From Kitasatospora aureofaciens (lineage in GTDB: Bacteria > Actinomycetota > Actinomycetes > Streptomycetales > Streptomycetaceae), in the NCBI RefSeq assembly GCF_019192735.1, contig NZ_JAHTKP010000010.1, positions 1-64,000 on the forward strand: DNA of 64,000 nucleotides. The letters run 5' to 3'. The first letter of the stretch is position 1. Every line of letters starts with the position of its first letter. Both the position numbers and the translations under genes were made by a program. Of this stretch, positions 23,363 through 31,740 are shown piece after piece. The notes below the pieces were generated by a model. It saw nothing but the letters and a program-made list of their open reading frames with translations, did not search any database and was not told the DNA's origin.

Positions 23363-23758
23363 TCAGGTCGGCAGCGGGTGACCGAACAGCAGGTCGTAGC
23401 CGTCCGGAAGCTGGTCGAGCACACGGTCGATCAGCCCGTCCGGGGCCAGGTCGGCCACGGTGCTGAGGACCGCCCCGATGTCCCACTGCGCGGTGGCCGG
23501 GGTGGCCCCGTCGATCCAGCCGACGACGGCCTCGACGAAGCGCTCGGCGGTCAGCGGTTCGCCGGTGGGGCGGGCGTCGCGCAGCAGCGAGGCGTAGGTG
23601 TCGGGGAGGGCGTCGGCCAGTTCGGCCGGTTCGCCGCCGACCAGGTGCTCGCCGAGCAGCCCGAGCACCACGCGGGCGGCGTGGCCGGCCTCCGCCTCAT
23701 CGCGGTACTCCCCGCGCTCGACGACGCGGGCGAGAAAGTCCTCCCAGGAAACGGTCAT
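23363..23758 (-). CDS. DUF2267 domain protein
   Basis: 131 residues, a single all-helical DUF2267 domain. It opens 'SWEDFLARVVERGEYRDEAE' and carries 'AARVVLGLLGEHLVGGEPAE', where successive helices rise through the typical 'L...LP..L...L' pattern ('ADALPDTYASLLRD'), and ends 'VLDQLPDGYDLLFGHPLPT'. DUF2267 proteins are short, soluble and of unknown function. ATG 23758 is preceded by AAGGAGG. No partner gene is close; the terminator shared with the ROK gene suggests a single-gene transcript. The 254 bases upstream of it contain no other gene. Confidence 0.85.
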   Translation of the reverse strand: MTVSWEDFLARVVERGEYRDEAEAGHAARVVLGLLGEHLVGGEPAELADALPDTYASLLRDARPTGEPLTAERFVEAVVGWIDGATPATAQWDIGAVLSTVADLAPDGLIDRVLDQLPDGYDLLFGHPLPT

Positions 23759-24012
23759 CGCGTCCTCCTTCCGCTCGGTGGGAACCGGCGGGGTCCGCGA
23801 CGGGCTGCGGCGGCTCAGGAGAGGGGGTGCGGACGAGGAGGAGCCTTCGCAGCCGGTGACCGGCGCGGAACGTACCGGCGCCCGTGCTGCTCAGCGTACT
23901 GCGGCCGGCCGGGCGGATCGACGCCGTTGTCGATCACACCCCGGGTCCGGCACGACGCGGCCCGCGGTCGGCCCGCTCTCAGGCCAGGGTCAGCGCGCGC
24001 TCAGGCCCGCCC

Positions 24013-24558
24013 TCAGGCCGCCGCGGCACGACACCGCCTGCGCGTGCGACGCGCCGGAATCGGCCCGCCGGCCCGGGCCGGCGCCCGCTGCGGCAGCGAC
24101 GAGGTCGGCGCCGAGGTCGGCGCATCGCCCCGCACGGACTCCGCCATAAACCGCGCGAGAAAACGCCGCTCGTTCTGGCTGAGTTTGCGCGAACGGCCGG
24201 ATTCGCGGTCCCGGGCCACCACCACGGTGCGCGCCCGCATATAAATGAGCGGTTCCCGGCAGACATTCACCACCACGTGCGCGGAACTTCGCCCGAGCCG
24301 TTCCACGCTCAGCCGTACCGACAATGGCTCGGGCCGGTGGTGCAACTGCTCCAGGTAATCGATCTCGTGCCGCGCGATGAGGAATCCGGACGGGAAGAGC
24401 GATTCCCGGACGGCGGTCGCGTGGTGGCAGAACAGGTCGTAAATCCCCTCCTGGACGTAGCCGACCAGGCGGGCGTTGTTGATGTGTCCGTTCTCGTCGA
24501 CGGCGCTCCACCGGGTGGGGCAGGTCAGCACGTGCGCGCCCAACTGCGGCGCGCTCAC
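24013..24558 (-). CDS. Hotdog-fold acyl-CoA thioesterase, 4-hydroxybenzoyl-CoA type
   Basis: 181 residues. 'RWSAVDENGHINNARLVGY' (about 16-34) is the catalytic Asp and GHxNN signature of single-hotdog thioesterases, and 'ARHEIDYLEQLHHRPEPLSV' is the second strand pair. The last 40 residues are a low-complexity Ala/Pro/Arg tail beyond the fold. The enzyme hydrolyses an acyl-CoA; the acyl group is unknown. GTG 24558 overlaps the stop of the upstream gene as GTGA, so both are translated together. Confidence 0.82.
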   Translation of the reverse strand: MSAPQLGAHVLTCPTRWSAVDENGHINNARLVGYVQEGIYDLFCHHATAVRESLFPSGFLIARHEIDYLEQLHHRPEPLSVRLSVERLGRSSAHVVVNVCREPLIYMRARTVVVARDRESGRSRKLSQNERRFLARFMAESVRGDAPTSAPTSSLPQRAPARAGGPIPARRTRRRCRAAAA

Positions 24559-24866
24559 TGCTGCGTCAGCCCGGCGCCGACCGAGGCGGGGAGCAGCGCC
24601 CGCTGCAACCTGGCGTAGTAGGCGGCCTGTTCGGTCGCCATCCGGGCGGCCGTCCAGCCCTCCTCGGCGGCCTCGGCGGCGGCCTGGACGACCAGGCTGT
24701 CCAGTACCGCGTCGACCGAGCGGCAGAGTTCGGCGACGGCGGCCAGGCGCTCGGTGACGGCGGCGCCGCCGGCGGCATTGCGGGCCGGGAAGGCGGCCAG
24801 CGAGTGGACCGCGAGGCGCAGATCGTCGACCGCGTCGGGCTGGTTTTCGGAAAGACAATCGCGCAC
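24555..24866 (-). CDS. Hypothetical helical protein coupled to the thioesterase
   Basis: 103 residues from GTG 24866 (GGGAG 6 bases upstream; an in-frame ATG at 24917 has no such site). Almost all Ala/Leu/Arg-rich helix: 'DDLRLAVHSLAAFPARNAAG', 'LAAVAELCRSVDAVLDSLVV', 'AARMATEQAAYYARLQRALL'. No membrane segment, signal or recognised family. It overlaps the thioesterase by 4 bases; an adaptor or subunit for that enzyme is possible but unproven. The 266 bases upstream (24867-25132) show no gene. Confidence 0.6.
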   Translation of the reverse strand: MRDCLSENQPDAVDDLRLAVHSLAAFPARNAAGGAAVTERLAAVAELCRSVDAVLDSLVVQAAAEAAEEGWTAARMATEQAAYYARLQRALLPASVGAGLTQQ

Positions 24867-25132
24867 GTTATTCTCCCGAATTTGGGCACGGCAGGGCTCG
24901 ACCGTGTTCGAATACACCGGATTACGCCGCAGGGAACGGTGGGATCACCCCCCGGGGCGGAACGGACGCTATCCCAGCCCGGGCGGCCCGCGACAGGTTT
25001 GCGGACGGTGACGGGAAACTCACTTCCATTGGAGTAGTTTGCCGGGGCACAAAATATGCCGCATCAGCCGAATGCCCCTACGGTTCGGATCAATTCGCCA
25101 CCCTCCGCCACCCCTGCGCGCCAGCCCGACGC

Positions 25133-26092
25133 TCACCAACCACCGCCCCACCAGCGCGCCTTGTAGAGCTGGGTGCCGCGCAGCACGCGGGTGCCCTCCG
25201 GCCGGTGCAGGGTGAGGACGGAGGCGCACCAGTCGCAGGGCCCGGTGTGGTCGGGGGCGACGGTGAGTAGCCGTCCGGTGCCGGGCTCGTCGCCGATGCT
25301 CTTCACGTCCCGTTCGTCGGCGGGGTCGGCGAGCCGGACGGGGGCGAAGCGGTCGGCGGCCGGGTCGTACCGCCAGAGCCCGGTCGCGGTGCTCACCCAG
25401 AACCGTCCGGGTGCTGCGAGCACCGGCGCAAGGTCGTGCCCGCCGGGCTCGGGCAGCCGCCTGCTCCGGACGGTGGTGAGCGTGGGGGCGGCCGGCGTGC
25501 CGCCGATCCGGAGAGCGATGAGCCTGTCATCGCCGAGCGCCCAGAGAAGGCCGGTCCGCCGGTCCCAGTGCACGCCGTGCGCGCCGGGGAGCAGGTGGGT
25601 GGCGTGCGTCGTGGCGCGCGGGCCCTGCGAGGCGGCGTACAGGCGGACCCACCCGCCGGTGCTGGCGACGACGGCGACGTTGCCGTCGGGGAGCAGCTCG
25701 ATGCTGTGCGGGTTGGCCGAGCCGCCGACGTCGGTCGCCCAGCGGGTCGCGCCGGTGGCGGTGTCAACGACGACGGCGAGGCCGCCGGAGGCGGTGGCGA
25801 GCAGGTAGCGACGCCCTTCCCGGATGCGGCTCTTCGCCTCGTCCGGGTCGGTCCAGCTGCGCGCGGGCCGGAGGTCGGCGAGGTCGGCCGCCCGGTCGGC
25901 GCTCCACTCCCAGACGACGGGCAGCCGCGTCGGGCCCTGGTACGCCATCAGCTCCTCGGCGCTCTGCAGGAGCAGCACCCGGCGGGACGCCTGGTCGACG
26001 ACGGCCACCGCCCACCCGGGCGGCCGGGCATCGGCAGTGGCGGGCGCGCAGAGCAGCAGGCAGCACAGGCCCACCACCGTTGTTCTCGGCAC
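25133..26092 (-). CDS. Secreted DUF6528-like beta-propeller protein
   Basis: 319 residues from GTG 26092 (GGTGAGGGC just before). The signal peptide is 'RTTVVGLCCLLLCAPATADA'. The mature part has repeated blade-like strands ('YLLATASGGLAVVVDTATG', 'NPHSIELLPDGNVAVVASTG', 'GVHWDRRTGLLWALGDDRL'), matching the pattern of the actinobacterial DUF6528 family as I remember it. A CDWC pair near the C-terminus may form a disulfide. The role is unknown; a surface binding protein is plausible. Divergent from the hydrolase at 26256, sharing a 163-bp promoter region. Confidence 0.65.
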   Translation of the reverse strand: MPRTTVVGLCCLLLCAPATADARPPGWAVAVVDQASRRVLLLQSAEELMAYQGPTRLPVVWEWSADRAADLADLRPARSWTDPDEAKSRIREGRRYLLATASGGLAVVVDTATGATRWATDVGGSANPHSIELLPDGNVAVVASTGGWVRLYAASQGPRATTHATHLLPGAHGVHWDRRTGLLWALGDDRLIALRIGGTPAAPTLTTVRSRRLPEPGGHDLAPVLAAPGRFWVSTATGLWRYDPAADRFAPVRLADPADERDVKSIGDEPGTGRLLTVAPDHTGPCDWCASVLTLHRPEGTRVLRGTQLYKARWWGGGW

Positions 26093-26255
26093 GCCCTCAC
26101 CGTGCGGGGCCCGGGCCCGCGCCGCCAGCGCGGGGCGGCCGAACGGCCACCGGGATCCCCCGCGCGTACGACTCGCCGAGATCCCCCCGTCAAAGCTTGG
26201 TAAAGTCCGGTCAGTTCCCTGGCAGTGCCATTGCACATATCACATTATGCTCCCC

Positions 26256-27884
26256 ATGAGAAAAGTCATCGCCCTGCTCTCGGCCGCCGCGGCCGTCGCC
26301 GCCCTCGGCGGAGTCGCCTCCGCCGCCGAACCCGACGCCACCACCCCGGAGGACACCGGACAGGGGAAGCTCGTCTGGAGCTCCTGCAACGACGCCACCA
26401 CGCCCGCACTGCAGTGCGCGATGCTCGACGTGCCGGTGAACTACGCCGACCCGCACGGCCGCACGATCAAGATCAAGGTGAACCGGCTCCCCGCCACCGC
26501 CCCCAAGGACAAGCAGCAGGGCCCGATCCTGCTCAACCCCGGCGGCCCCGGCGACTCCGGACTCTGGATGCCCGCCTACATCTCCGGGCAGATCCCGAAG
26601 GACGTCGCCTCCACCTACGACTGGATCGGCTTCGACCCGCGCGGCACGAACGGCAGCGACCCCCATGTCGTCTGCGACGCCCACTACTTCGACGGCGAGC
26701 GGCCCGACTACCAGGTGGGCCAAGGGACTTCGAAGGCCTGGCTGAAGAAGGCGGCCGGGTACGCCGCCGACTGCGCGGCCGACTGGTCGTGGCTGCTGCC
26801 GCACATGACCACGGTCGACAACGCACGCGACATGGACAGCATCCGACGCGCACTCGGCGTCCCGAAGATCAACTTCTACGGTGGTTCGTGGGGCACCTCG
26901 CTGGGCTCGACGTACGGCCAGCTCTTCCCGAAGCACGTCCGCCGGATGGTCCTGGACAGCATCGTCGGCCCGACCATCAGCTGGTACGACCACAACATCC
27001 TGCAGGACAAGGAACACCAGCGCCGCTTCGACGCCTTCGCCGCCTGGACCGCCAAGGCCGACTCGGTCTACCACCTGGGCACCGACGCGGCCGCGGTCGA
27101 GAAGGCGTACTACCAGGTCGAGGACGCCCTGCGGAAGGACCCGGCCGACGCCGCCCCGGCCCCCGGCAAGATCGGCCCGGCCGAGTTCGAGGACACCTTC
27201 TACGGCGGCGGCTACAACTTCCTCCGCTGGCCCCGGATGGCGACCGTGCTCTCGGCCTACCTCACCCAGCACGACACCCGGCCGCTGAACATCGCCTACA
27301 ACAAGTACGCGGCGCCCGGCGCCGACGACGGCACCTTCCCGGCCTACAACGCGGCCCAGTGCACAGAGAACGCCTGGCCGCGCGACTGGGAGTTCTGGAA
27401 GAAGGACCAGGCCAAGGTCAACGCCGAGGCACCCTTCTACACCTATAACAACATGTGGTACAACGCCGCCTGCATGTTCTGGCCCTACCAGGGCAACCCG
27501 GCCGGCCGCCTGAAGATCACCGGCAAGGGCGGCCTGCCCCCCGTCCTCCTCTTCCAGGCCACCGAGGACGCCGCCACCCCGTACGAGGGCGGCCTCGCCA
27601 TGCACGACGCCCTGCCCGGCAGCAAGCTGGTCGTCCAGAACGGCGGCAGCTTCCACGAGATCCTGTTCCACGGCAACGCCTGCCTCGACGACACCTTCAC
27701 CGCCTACCTCCGCGACGGCAGCCTCCCCCAGGGCACCGGCCGCATCGCCAAGACCTGCGCCCCCGAGGCCGACCCCACCCCCGTCCTCGTGACCCCGCCG
27801 CCGACCCTGACCGCCAAGACCGCGGCTCCTGCGGCCCCGCTTTCACCCACCGACCCCGAAGCCATCCACGGCGTCCTGCGGTAG
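26256..27884 (+). CDS. Secreted alpha/beta hydrolase, tripeptidyl aminopeptidase type
   Basis: 542 residues. Signal peptide 'RKVIALLSAAAAVAALGGV' with cleavage near ASA-AE. The oxyanion segment is 'GPILLNPGGPGDSG', the nucleophile Ser is in 'INFYGGSWGTSLG' (GxSxG, about 213), and the C-terminal part holds 'LPPVLLFQATEDAATPYEGG' (acidic residue) and 'GGSFHEILFHGNACLDD' (His). This is the SlpD/E-Tap family of Streptomyces peptidases, which remove tripeptides from secreted proteins. ATG 26256 is used; ATG 26247 adds three residues and neither has a clear ribosome site. A long terminator follows. Confidence 0.88.
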   Translation: MRKVIALLSAAAAVAALGGVASAAEPDATTPEDTGQGKLVWSSCNDATTPALQCAMLDVPVNYADPHGRTIKIKVNRLPATAPKDKQQGPILLNPGGPGDSGLWMPAYISGQIPKDVASTYDWIGFDPRGTNGSDPHVVCDAHYFDGERPDYQVGQGTSKAWLKKAAGYAADCAADWSWLLPHMTTVDNARDMDSIRRALGVPKINFYGGSWGTSLGSTYGQLFPKHVRRMVLDSIVGPTISWYDHNILQDKEHQRRFDAFAAWTAKADSVYHLGTDAAAVEKAYYQVEDALRKDPADAAPAPGKIGPAEFEDTFYGGGYNFLRWPRMATVLSAYLTQHDTRPLNIAYNKYAAPGADDGTFPAYNAAQCTENAWPRDWEFWKKDQAKVNAEAPFYTYNNMWYNAACMFWPYQGNPAGRLKITGKGGLPPVLLFQATEDAATPYEGGLAMHDALPGSKLVVQNGGSFHEILFHGNACLDDTFTAYLRDGSLPQGTGRIAKTCAPEADPTPVLVTPPPTLTAKTAAPAAPLSPTDPEAIHGVLR

Positions 27885-27893
27885 CCGCCCCCG

Positions 27894-27927
27894 GTGCGCC
27901 ATCACCCGGCACCGGGTGATGGCGCAC
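27894..27927 (+). terminator. Terminator of the aminopeptidase gene
   Basis: Sixteen-bp inverted repeat: GTGCGCCATCACCCGG (27894-27909) and its exact complement (27912-27927), with only two bases between, so 14 pairs can form. It ends 5 bases before the recognisable coding sequence of the broken regulator starts. Confidence 0.85.
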
Positions 27928-27931
27928 TCAG

Positions 27932-28189
27932 TCCACCCTCGCCCGCCTCCACGCCAGCCACGGCGACCTGGATGCCGCAGTCGCCGTCGGCACCCAACTT
28001 CTGGCCACGAGCCCCACCCTCGGATCCGTTCGCGTCCTCCGCCAGCTGGACGGCCTGGGCGAACTCCTCCGTGGGCACCTCGGGTACGGGCCGGTCCGTG
28101 AGTACCTGGCACGATTCGACGAAGCGAGCAGAGTCCGGCTCCTGTTGCTCGCCGACATCATCCCGTCGCCTCGGGGAGGTTCATCGTGA
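27932..28189 (+). pseudogene. C-terminal remnant of an XRE/TPR-type regulator
   Basis: The frame from 27932 to the TGA at 28187 reads as a regulator C-terminus: 'TLARLHASHGDLDAAVAVG', 'TSPTLGSVRVLRQLDGLGEL', 'VREYLARFDEASRVRLLLL'. These are TPR-like helices of the kind that end Streptomyces XRE sensor regulators. No start codon, HTH or ribosome site precedes it; the aminopeptidase terminator abuts it. Its stop overlaps the Nudix start as GTGA, so the pair was once a coupled regulator-Nudix operon. Confidence 0.7.
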
Positions 28190-28695
28190 GGCCCACACCC
28201 ACCGACACCGAAGCCTGGAACGCCTACCTCGCCGAGGGCAACGCCCGGCAGGCCCGCAAGCGCGTCTCCGCCGACGTCATCCTTCGCGACGAGGCCGGCC
28301 ACATTCTGACCGTCAACCCGACCTACAAGGAAGGGTGGGACCTGCCGGGCGGAATGGCCGAGGCCAACGAGCCACCCGACCGGGCGGCCGTGCGGGAACT
28401 GCGCGAGGAGCTGGGTCTGGACATCACCATCCGCCAACTCCTGGTCGTGGACTGGGTAGCGCCGCACGGTCCCTGGGACGACCAGATCGCGTTCATCTTC
28501 GGCGCCGGTATCCTCGCGTCCGATCTGGCAACCAATCTGCGACCCCACGACGACGAGCTGTCGGAGGCCTTGTTCCTCCCAGCACCCGAAGTCGCCGAGC
28601 GCCTGCGTGAACGCCAGCGCAACCGTTTGCTCGCTGCCACGCGGGCACTGGCCGACGGCAGTACCCGCTACCTGCGCGACGGCATGGAACTGTAG
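28186..28695 (+). CDS. Nudix hydrolase
   Basis: 169 residues from GTG 28186, with GGGGAGG 7 bases upstream inside the remnant. The Nudix box 'GGMAEANEPPDRAAVRELRE' continues 'ELGL' and is complete (about 66-88). The N-terminus 'TDTEAWNAYLAEGNARQARK' is a helical cap, followed by 'RVSADVILRDEAGHILTVNP'. Substrate unknown; possibly a nucleotide sugar or damaged nucleotide. Its upstream regulator is truncated, so its expression may now depend on read-through or a cryptic promoter. A strong terminator separates it from the convergent PI-PLC gene. Confidence 0.87.
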   Translation: MRPTPTDTEAWNAYLAEGNARQARKRVSADVILRDEAGHILTVNPTYKEGWDLPGGMAEANEPPDRAAVRELREELGLDITIRQLLVVDWVAPHGPWDDQIAFIFGAGILASDLATNLRPHDDELSEALFLPAPEVAERLRERQRNRLLAATRALADGSTRYLRDGMEL

Positions 28696-28700
28696 GAACT

Positions 28701-28736
28701 GCGGCGGGTTCGGCTCGGGGAAGCCGAACCCGCCGC
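28701..28736. terminator. Bidirectional terminator, Nudix / PI-PLC
   Basis: Perfect 15-bp stem GCGGCGGGTTCGGCT (28701-28715) with its complement at 28722-28736, loop CGGGGA, between convergent genes. Confidence 0.88.
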
Positions 28737-28753
28737 TTCCGTCGTGGGCGGAC

Positions 28754-29695
28754 TCAGCCGATGAAGTTCTTGTCGATCAGCAGCCTCAGCACCTCGGGGT
28801 ACTGGTCGGGGAAGTCCATCGGGACGATGCCGAAGCGGGCCTTCTGGGTCTTCCGCGCGTCGAGGTACTTGAGGACCTCGGGCATGATGAAACGGGCGTT
28901 GTGGCGTGGGAAGTTGAAGCCGCCGGCGAAGCTGGTGAAGTTGGTGAACATCTGCTTCGCGGCCGGATTCAGGAACGCCTTGTCGAACTGGGCGGTCACC
29001 AGCCGCGCCTTCTGGAAGTTCTCCATGCCGTCCCACCGGTCCTGCGTGTCGAACCAGGTGTTCGCGCCGCTCGACCACTGGATGACCGTCCACGGGTTGT
29101 CGAAGTCGGCCACCAGCACGATCTTTCCGCGGGCCTCTCCGAGGGTGGGCCACCAGGGGTTGGTCCAGAACCAGCGCCGGAAGCCGAAGTCGTCCATGTA
29201 GAAGTTGAACCGGCGCTGGAACTCCGCCGAGTCGAGCTTGTTGCCGCCCGCGTACTCGTTCCTCAGCCGCATGACCAGGCCCTCGCTCGGATGGGCGCTC
29301 AGGAAGGAGGCGCACTGGTTGAGCACGTCCTGGAGCCGGATGTACTGGTAGTTGTCGCTGTGGTAGATCCCCAACTCGCTCGCTGTACCGGCCAGTCCGT
29401 TGCAGCGGATGTCCAGGAAGCGGATCCCGCGCCGAAGTTGGTCGGGGATGCCCCAGTTCTGGGTGTGCGACCACTCCGTCCCGTGCATGGGGTCGGTGCA
29501 ACAAGTGTCGTGGCTGCCCGGGATGGTGAGGCCGGTCAGGGGCACGTGGTCGTTGAGGTGGCGCATCCACTCGTCGTCGTTGACGCCGTTCGCGCGCGGG
29601 ACGCTCTCGGCGGCAACGGCAGGGACCGCCAGCGCGCCACTGGCCAGGGCGGCGGCTCCGGCCTTCAGAACGGTGCGGCGGGGGGTGAGACTCAT
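28754..29695 (-). CDS. Secreted phosphatidylinositol-specific phospholipase C
   Basis: 313 residues. Tat-type signal 'TPRRTVLKAGAAALASGALA'. PI-PLC X-domain: the first catalytic His is in 'LTIPGSHDTCC' (about 57), the arginine strand is 'GIRFLDIRCNG', and the second His lies in 'LGIYHSDNY'. Further on are 'LVMRLRNEYAG' and 'GKIVLVADFDNPW'. The enzyme cleaves phosphatidylinositol to diacylglycerol and a cyclic inositol phosphate outside the cell. ATG 29695 has GGGAG 5 bases before it; an in-frame ATG at 29707 is less likely. Divergent from the small exported protein at 29916. Confidence 0.9.
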   Translation of the reverse strand: MSLTPRRTVLKAGAAALASGALAVPAVAAESVPRANGVNDDEWMRHLNDHVPLTGLTIPGSHDTCCTDPMHGTEWSHTQNWGIPDQLRRGIRFLDIRCNGLAGTASELGIYHSDNYQYIRLQDVLNQCASFLSAHPSEGLVMRLRNEYAGGNKLDSAEFQRRFNFYMDDFGFRRWFWTNPWWPTLGEARGKIVLVADFDNPWTVIQWSSGANTWFDTQDRWDGMENFQKARLVTAQFDKAFLNPAAKQMFTNFTSFAGGFNFPRHNARFIMPEVLKYLDARKTQKARFGIVPMDFPDQYPEVLRLLIDKNFIG

Positions 29696-29915
29696 CCGTA
29701 CTCCCATCCTCGGGGTGGTGTCCTCACTTCTTTCCAACGGCCCTTGCCCGCAAGCTGGTTCACCCCCAAACCGGCCCGCCCCCGAACGCGAGCAGGGGGC
29801 GGGCAGCAAGCTCAGCTGCCACGCTGATGCGGCCGAACGGGCGAAGATACGTGACCGCACCACCACCCCCGGCGTTGACAGGCCACCACCCCACCCCTCC
29901 GGGAGGCTCGTCACC

Positions 29916-30110
29916 ATGCGCACCGCACTGCTCAGCGCCCTGCTCCTCGGCGCCGTCCTGCTCCCCGCCGCCACCGCCGCCGAGGCCGCGCCGGACACCC
30001 GCGAGGTGAACCAGGGCTACAGCATCCCCGTCGGCGGCATCACCGACCTCGGCGCCCTGCCCGTCGTCGGCAGCCTCGGGCTGGACTTCGCGCGCCTGCT
30101 CGGGCAGTGA
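29916..30110 (+). CDS. Small secreted protein
   Basis: 64 residues. Signal peptide 'RTALLSALLLGAVLLPAATA' with cleavage after AEA-A. The mature part is about 38 residues, with Gly/Leu/Val patches ('SIPVGGITDLGALPVVGSLG') as in several tiny exported Streptomyces proteins of unknown role. No cysteine. GGGAGG lies 9 bases before ATG 29916. Good coding bias, but no homologue that I can name. Confidence 0.6.
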   Translation: MRTALLSALLLGAVLLPAATAAEAAPDTREVNQGYSIPVGGITDLGALPVVGSLGLDFARLLGQ

Positions 30111-30165
30111 GGTCGTCCGCCAAACCCCGTCGCCGTAGCCCCCAGCCCCGCACTATCCTCACCGT

Positions 30166-30549
30166 GTGACCGTGACTTATGTGATCGATGGCACCCGCGT
30201 CGGCACGCTGGAGGACTTCTGGAAGGTCGTCGGGGAGTCCATCGGCTGCGGCGGCTACTTCGGCCGGAACCTCGACGCCTTCGCCGACTGTCTGCGCGGC
30301 GGCTTCGGCACACCCGAGGACGGCGACTACGCGATCGAGTGGCGGGACCATGAGGTGTCCCGGCGGAATCTCGGCTACCCGGAGACGGTCCGCCAGCTGG
30401 AGGACCGCCTCACCCGCTGCCACCCCACCAACCGCGAGCACGTCGGCGCCGACCTCGCCGCCGCCCGGGCCGGCCAGGGCCCGACCGTCTTCGACTGGCT
30501 GGTGAGGATCATCGAGGAGGAGCTCCCGGGCGGCCTCCGCCTGCTCTGA
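30166..30549 (+). CDS. Barstar-family protein
   Basis: 127 residues from GTG 30166. 'VGTLEDFWKVVGESIGCGGY' and 'FGRNLDAFADCLRGGFG' carry the barstar pattern (the YFG-N-DAL/F helix that plugs the barnase active site). Barstar proteins inhibit secreted or contact-delivered RNases. No barnase-like RNase gene is in this window, so it is either an orphan immunity protein or has another partner. Cytoplasmic; no signal. Confidence 0.85.
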   Translation: MTVTYVIDGTRVGTLEDFWKVVGESIGCGGYFGRNLDAFADCLRGGFGTPEDGDYAIEWRDHEVSRRNLGYPETVRQLEDRLTRCHPTNREHVGADLAAARAGQGPTVFDWLVRIIEEELPGGLRLL

Positions 30550-30590
30550 CCCCACTCCCTCCGGGGCGCCTCAGAGCGCAGCCGAGCGCC

Positions 30591-31517
30591 TCAGCTCATC
30601 ACGTCCGACAGCCGGACGAACCGCCGCCCCGCTGCCAGCAGCGCCGGCACCGCCGCCGCGAAGCCGGGGGCGGTGCCGCCGCCCGGGTGGTTCATGTGGG
30701 CGATGACGATCGAGCCCGGCGGGGCCGCCGCCACCTCCTGCCGTACCTCGGAGGCAGTGAGGGTGGCCCCGCCGTCGCCGTTGACGGTGAAGCCCGCGAC
30801 GCGTTCCCCCAGGTCGGCGACCACCCGGGTGGCGACGTCGTCGTAGTGGGCGGTGCCGGAGCGGAAGAAGCGGGGCGAGTGCCCGAGCAGGCCGGTGAGC
30901 TTCTCCGCGTTGCCCGTCACCTCGTCGTACACCTCTCCGGCGTCGCGGGTGCCGGCGATGCCGTAGGCGGAGCGGCCGGTGACGGAGAGGGGGCGGTGGA
31001 CGGTGCCGTGATTGCCGATCTCGAAGAGCGGGTCGGCGGCGAGGCGGTCGAACTCGGCCCGGTTGGCATCGATCCAGCGGGCGTTGAGGAAGAGCGTGGC
31101 GGGCACGGCGTGCGCGCGCAGGAAGTCGATCAGGTCGACGTCGTACCCGTTGCCGCCGGGGCCGCCGCAGGCGTCGAAGGTGAGCGCGGTGGCCCGTTCG
31201 CCGCCGGGCAGCTCGGTGATCACCCCGGCCACCTCCAGGCCCCACTCGGTGGGCGCCGCCCCGCCGTACCGCGCGACCACGTCCGCCCTGGTCAGCGCCC
31301 GGGGCGCAGCAGGCACGGGCGGCGCTGACGGAGAAGAAGACGCCGACGGAGACACCGAGGCGGACGCCGTAACCGACGGCGCCGCCGAGGCCGTCACCGC
31401 CGGAGCCCCCGCTGAACCCCCCACCGCCCCGCCGCCCCTTCCCTCCCCCGCCAACCGGCACCCCGCCAGCGCGCTCCCGGCCACCGCCGCCAGCAGGGCC
31501 CGCCGACTGAGTGACAC
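30591..31517 (-). CDS. Lipoprotein polysaccharide deacetylase-like enzyme
   Basis: 308 residues from GTG 31517 (GGAGG 5 bases upstream). Twin-arginine start 'LSRRALLAAVAGSALAGC' ends in a lipobox, so it is probably a Tat-exported lipoprotein. A Ser/Pro/Ala linker follows (about 30-70). The NodB-like domain has 'ATALTFDACGGPGGNGYDV' (catalytic Asp, but DAC replaces the common DDG), the metal His pair in 'EIGNHGTVHRPL' and 'RFFRSGTAHYDDV'. It removes acetyl groups from a cell-wall or extracellular polysaccharide. Divergent from the PHP-domain gene at 31741. Confidence 0.82.
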   Translation of the reverse strand: MSLSRRALLAAVAGSALAGCRLAGEGRGGGAVGGSAGAPAVTASAAPSVTASASVSPSASSSPSAPPVPAAPRALTRADVVARYGGAAPTEWGLEVAGVITELPGGERATALTFDACGGPGGNGYDVDLIDFLRAHAVPATLFLNARWIDANRAEFDRLAADPLFEIGNHGTVHRPLSVTGRSAYGIAGTRDAGEVYDEVTGNAEKLTGLLGHSPRFFRSGTAHYDDVATRVVADLGERVAGFTVNGDGGATLTASEVRQEVAAAPPGSIVIAHMNHPGGGTAPGFAAAVPALLAAGRRFVRLSDVMS

Positions 31518-31740
31518 TCCATCCTCCACGATGATCCGACCGACCGACTTTCTGCTTCTGTGAACCGGTCGATCCTCGCCCGCCGCAACCCGCCCCCGCC
31601 GTAGCGACACGGACCGGCGCCGACCCCCGACGGCCCTTTCACGGACCCGCCCCGCCCCCGTGGGCCCCGGCTCACCCCGGGTTCACCGCCGCGGGTATGG
31701 ACGCGAGCGGACCCGCCCCGCCCGAGCCCGGAGGCCATCG

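Noticed and set aside
23280-23378. Frame reading 'HYVRPGAGPVELTGPVAELF' between ROK and DUF2267
   Set aside because: It spans the bidirectional terminator hairpin, has no start codon, and the similarity to any methyltransferase N-terminus is too short to trust.
30166-30549. Barstar as part of a local toxin-immunity pair
   Set aside because: Neighbouring genes encode a small secreted protein without RNase motifs and a polysaccharide deacetylase; no barnase was found.
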